DNA of 7,909 nt from Cryomorphaceae bacterium (lineage in GTDB: Bacteria > Bacteroidota > Bacteroidia > Flavobacteriales > BACL11), in NCBI GenBank assembly GCA_949531795.1, contig CATIQX010000052.1:1-7909 (forward strand), read 5' to 3'. Below, piece by piece: positions 6,550 to 7,909 of the stretch (position 1 is the stretch's first letter; each line of letters begins with the position of its first letter). The position numbers were made by a program, and so were the translations under genes. The notes under the pieces are model-generated. The model saw nothing but the letters and a program-made list of their open reading frames with translations. It made no database searches and was not told where the DNA came from.

Positions 6550-7728
6550 ATGGAATATCTAGTTTTAATAGTATTAGTTGCTGGTTTTGCGTTAGTTTAT
6601 TTCAAAAAAGAATCCACTAACGAAGATAATTTAGAGGAAGATAAAAAAAGAATTTTAGAATTAGAAAAATCGCTTGCGACTAAAGAAAATGAGGTAAAAC
6701 AACAACAACAAAATATTGATATTGCTAATGCCAAAACTACTGCTTTTGAACAAATAAAAAATGAGAATGCAATAAATAAAGAAAGAATTTCTAATATCGA
6801 GCAAGAAAGAAACAATCTTAAAAATGAGAATATATATCTCAAAAAAGAAGAAGAAAATAGAAATGAGACGCTAAGGAAATCAATTGAATCAACTAATACC
6901 TTACAAGAAAGTTTAACCAAAGAAAAAGAAAGGCTTAATGACGAAAGGGTAAAAGAAACAGAAATTAGACTAGAAAAAATGAAGTGGACTTGGGGAGAGC
7001 ATGAAAAAGATGTTGAAAATCATCTACAACTTATTTGCCGCAACCATGTAATTAAATACATTAGTCAAGAGGACTTTCCACACTCAAGAAACAAACCTGA
7101 TAATTCCATAGAGATAATGGATCAACTTATTATTTTTGATGCCAAGAGCCCTGCGAATGATGACTTGAGAAATTTCCCTAAATACATAAAGCTTCAGACA
7201 GAAAGTCTAAAAAAATACGCGAAACATGATGATGTAAAAAAGGATTTATTTTTAGTTATTCCTTCTAATACAGTTCAAGTCATTAATCAGTTTACTTACA
7301 ACATTGGGGATTATAATGTATATATAATTACAAAAGATGCTCTAGAGCCAATCATCATAAGTTTAAAAAAAATAGAGGAATATGAATTTGCTGACAAACT
7401 AAGTCCTGAAGAAAGAGATAATGTATGTAGGATTATCGGAAAATTTGCTCATACAACCAAAAGAAGGATACAGATTGACCAATTCTTTGCGGAAGAATTT
7501 CTGGACACTCTAAACAAAGCAGGAACGCAATTACCAAGAGATATTTTGGAGAGTGTTATTCAGTTTGAAAATGCTGAAAAGCTAAACCCACCAATGGAAA
7601 AACGAAAAAAACAGATTTTAACCAAAGATTTAAAAGCAAAATCTGAAGAAATTAAAAAAGAAATAGAGCTTAGAAATATCCCTGAGATTACAACTCAAAT
7701 TGAGTTTAAAGAAGATAACAATGCATAA
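6550..7728 (+). CDS. rmuC: RmuC-like protein (membrane-anchored coiled coil plus PD-(D/E)xK-type nuclease domain)
   Basis: RmuC-family proteins limit rearrangements at inverted repeats in E. coli and are predicted nucleases. This 392-residue protein has an N-terminal membrane anchor (about 2-18, EYLVLIVLVAGFALVYF), a long Lys/Glu-rich coiled coil (about 25-145), and a C-terminal RmuC domain (about 150-355). The likely catalytic strand pair lies in NKPDNSIEIMDQLIIFDAKSP: D191, then D197-A-K199, matching the D...(D/E)xK pattern. Other conserved stretches are FVKYIK-like NFPKYIKLQTESLKKYA, YNIGDYNVYIIT and RIIGKFAHTTKRRIQIDQFF. The charged tail (NPPMEKRKKQILTKDLK) is followed by a low-complexity end. 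The family assignment is by domain order and key residues; the E. coli phenotype is extrapolated. The gene is 15 nt after the transpeptidase and its last 8 nt overlap rlmB. A segment of it (7237-7331) recurs in diverged form at 7815-7909. Confidence 0.85.
   Translation: MEYLVLIVLVAGFALVYFKKESTNEDNLEEDKKRILELEKSLATKENEVKQQQQNIDIANAKTTAFEQIKNENAINKERISNIEQERNNLKNENIYLKKEEENRNETLRKSIESTNTLQESLTKEKERLNDERVKETEIRLEKMKWTWGEHEKDVENHLQLICRNHVIKYISQEDFPHSRNKPDNSIEIMDQLIIFDAKSPANDDLRNFPKYIKLQTESLKKYAKHDDVKKDLFLVIPSNTVQVINQFTYNIGDYNVYIITKDALEPIIISLKKIEEYEFADKLSPEERDNVCRIIGKFAHTTKRRIQIDQFFAEEFLDTLNKAGTQLPRDILESVIQFENAEKLNPPMEKRKKQILTKDLKAKSEEIKKEIELRNIPEITTQIEFKEDNNA
7237..7331 (+). repeat. Source-type copy of the 95-bp rmuC repeat unit (partner at 7815-7909)
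   Basis: This part of rmuC (codons 230 to 261) recurs in direct orientation 578 nt downstream with 88% identity and no gaps. Here it lies in an intact reading frame, so this copy is the functional one and the distal copy is the displaced one. Confidence 0.9.
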
Positions 7729-7846
7729 TACAGAAGAAAAAAATTACATATTTGGTATCCGCGCCATAATTGAAGCGGTGGAAGCTGGAAAAACAATTGA
7801 TAAATTATTTATACAAAAAGGATTTATTTTTAGTTATCCCTTCTAA
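7721..7846 (+). CDS. rlmB: RlmB/TrmH-family rRNA 2'-O-methyltransferase, N-terminal fragment, disrupted
   Basis: The ATG at 7721 overlaps the rmuC stop by 8 nt. The first ~34 residues (MHNTEEKNYIFGIRAIIEA, then VEAGKTIDKLFIQKG) match the start of the substrate-binding domain of RlmB-type 23S rRNA (guanosine-2'-O)-methyltransferases, especially IFGIRAIIEA and the TIDKLFIQKG strand. Full-length members are about 240-250 residues. After residue 34 the frame enters the second rmuC segment out of frame, reads seven unrelated residues (FIFSYPF) and stops at 7844-7846. The SPOUT methyltransferase domain and its knot motifs are absent. As written the gene encodes no enzyme. Since rRNA methylase integrity is normally kept and the break sits at the window edge, a chimeric join is as likely as real gene loss. 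Confidence 0.8.
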   Translation: MHNTEEKNYIFGIRAIIEAVEAGKTIDKLFIQKGFIFSYPF

Positions 7847-7909
7847 CACCTTGCATATCATTAATCAGTTCACCTATAACATTGGCGATTATAATGTATA
7901 TATAATTAC
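7815..7909 (+). pseudogene. Second, diverged rmuC internal fragment fused to rlmB, cut by the window end
   Basis: These 95 nt align without gaps to rmuC at 7237-7331 (offset 578), with 84 identities. Read in the rmuC frame they give KKDLFLVIPSNT, then LHIINQFTYNIGDYNVYIIT, against VQVINQF in the main gene; 7 of 11 changes are silent and only three adjacent residues differ (VQV to LHI). The pattern is that of a protein-coding homologue under selection rather than a decaying pseudogene. There is no start codon: it begins mid-gene at the rlmB junction. The first and last 23 nt are identical to the main copy. It continues past the window end, so its full extent is unknown. Confidence 0.85.

Noticed and set aside
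6597..6920. 107-codon reverse-strand open frame rich in Ser/Phe/Leu
   Set aside because: It is the complement of the Lys/Glu-rich coiled coil of rmuC; GAA/AAA codons read backwards as TTC/TTT create an artificial hydrophobic peptide.
7721..7909. Site-specific integration or transposon insertion into rlmB
   Set aside because: No terminal inverted repeats, target-site duplication, integrase or transposase is visible; the inserted DNA is simply internal rmuC sequence.
7237..7909. CRISPR-like or multi-unit repeat array
   Set aside because: Only two copies, 578 nt apart, 88% identical and protein-coding; no spacer structure.

Overview
The window looks like a low-GC (roughly one third G+C by eye) Gram-negative member of the Bacteroidota, most likely a Flavobacteriales-type organism. 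Evidence: a secreted protease with a C-terminal type IX secretion (T9SS) sorting domain, a lipid A enzyme (LpxH), A-rich start regions without clear Shine-Dalgarno sequences, and Bacteroidota-style TAnnTTTG promoter boxes. Most of the window is ordinary chromosomal housekeeping sequence.

Layout. Positions 1-1548 (+ strand) hold the 3' part of gatB (tRNA amidotransferase) followed 2 nt later by lpxH (lipid A synthesis, TTG start). A bidirectional hairpin terminator at 1554-1569 separates this unit from a convergent 843-residue M43-family metalloprotease (1594-4125, - strand) with signal peptide, PKD-like region and T9SS signal. Upstream of it on the same strand is lipA (lipoyl synthase, 4223-5077 or 5110), which has no usable ATG start, preceded by a 40-codon ORF with a lipoprotein signal peptide (5085-5207). 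A 62-nt divergent intergenic region carries back-to-back TAnnTTTG boxes.

From 5270 to the right edge (+ strand) there is a tightly packed probable operon: ung (uracil-DNA glycosylase), a YkuD-type L,D-transpeptidase overlapping ung by 7 nt, an RmuC-like nuclease-fold protein, and the start of an rlmB-type 23S rRNA 2'-O-methyltransferase overlapping rmuC by 8 nt. The operon mixes DNA repair/maintenance, peptidoglycan cross-linking and rRNA modification; no dedicated pathway links them.

The one real anomaly is at the right edge. After about 34 codons the rlmB frame runs, at a short A-rich microhomology, into a second diverged copy of an internal rmuC segment (7815-7909 matches 7237-7331 at 84 of 95 positions). 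Seven of eleven differences are synonymous and the three altered residues are conservative. This is either a chimeric assembly join to a related strain's rmuC (which I favour) or a real rearrangement that broke rlmB. I do not see a new defence, mobile or regulatory system in the window.
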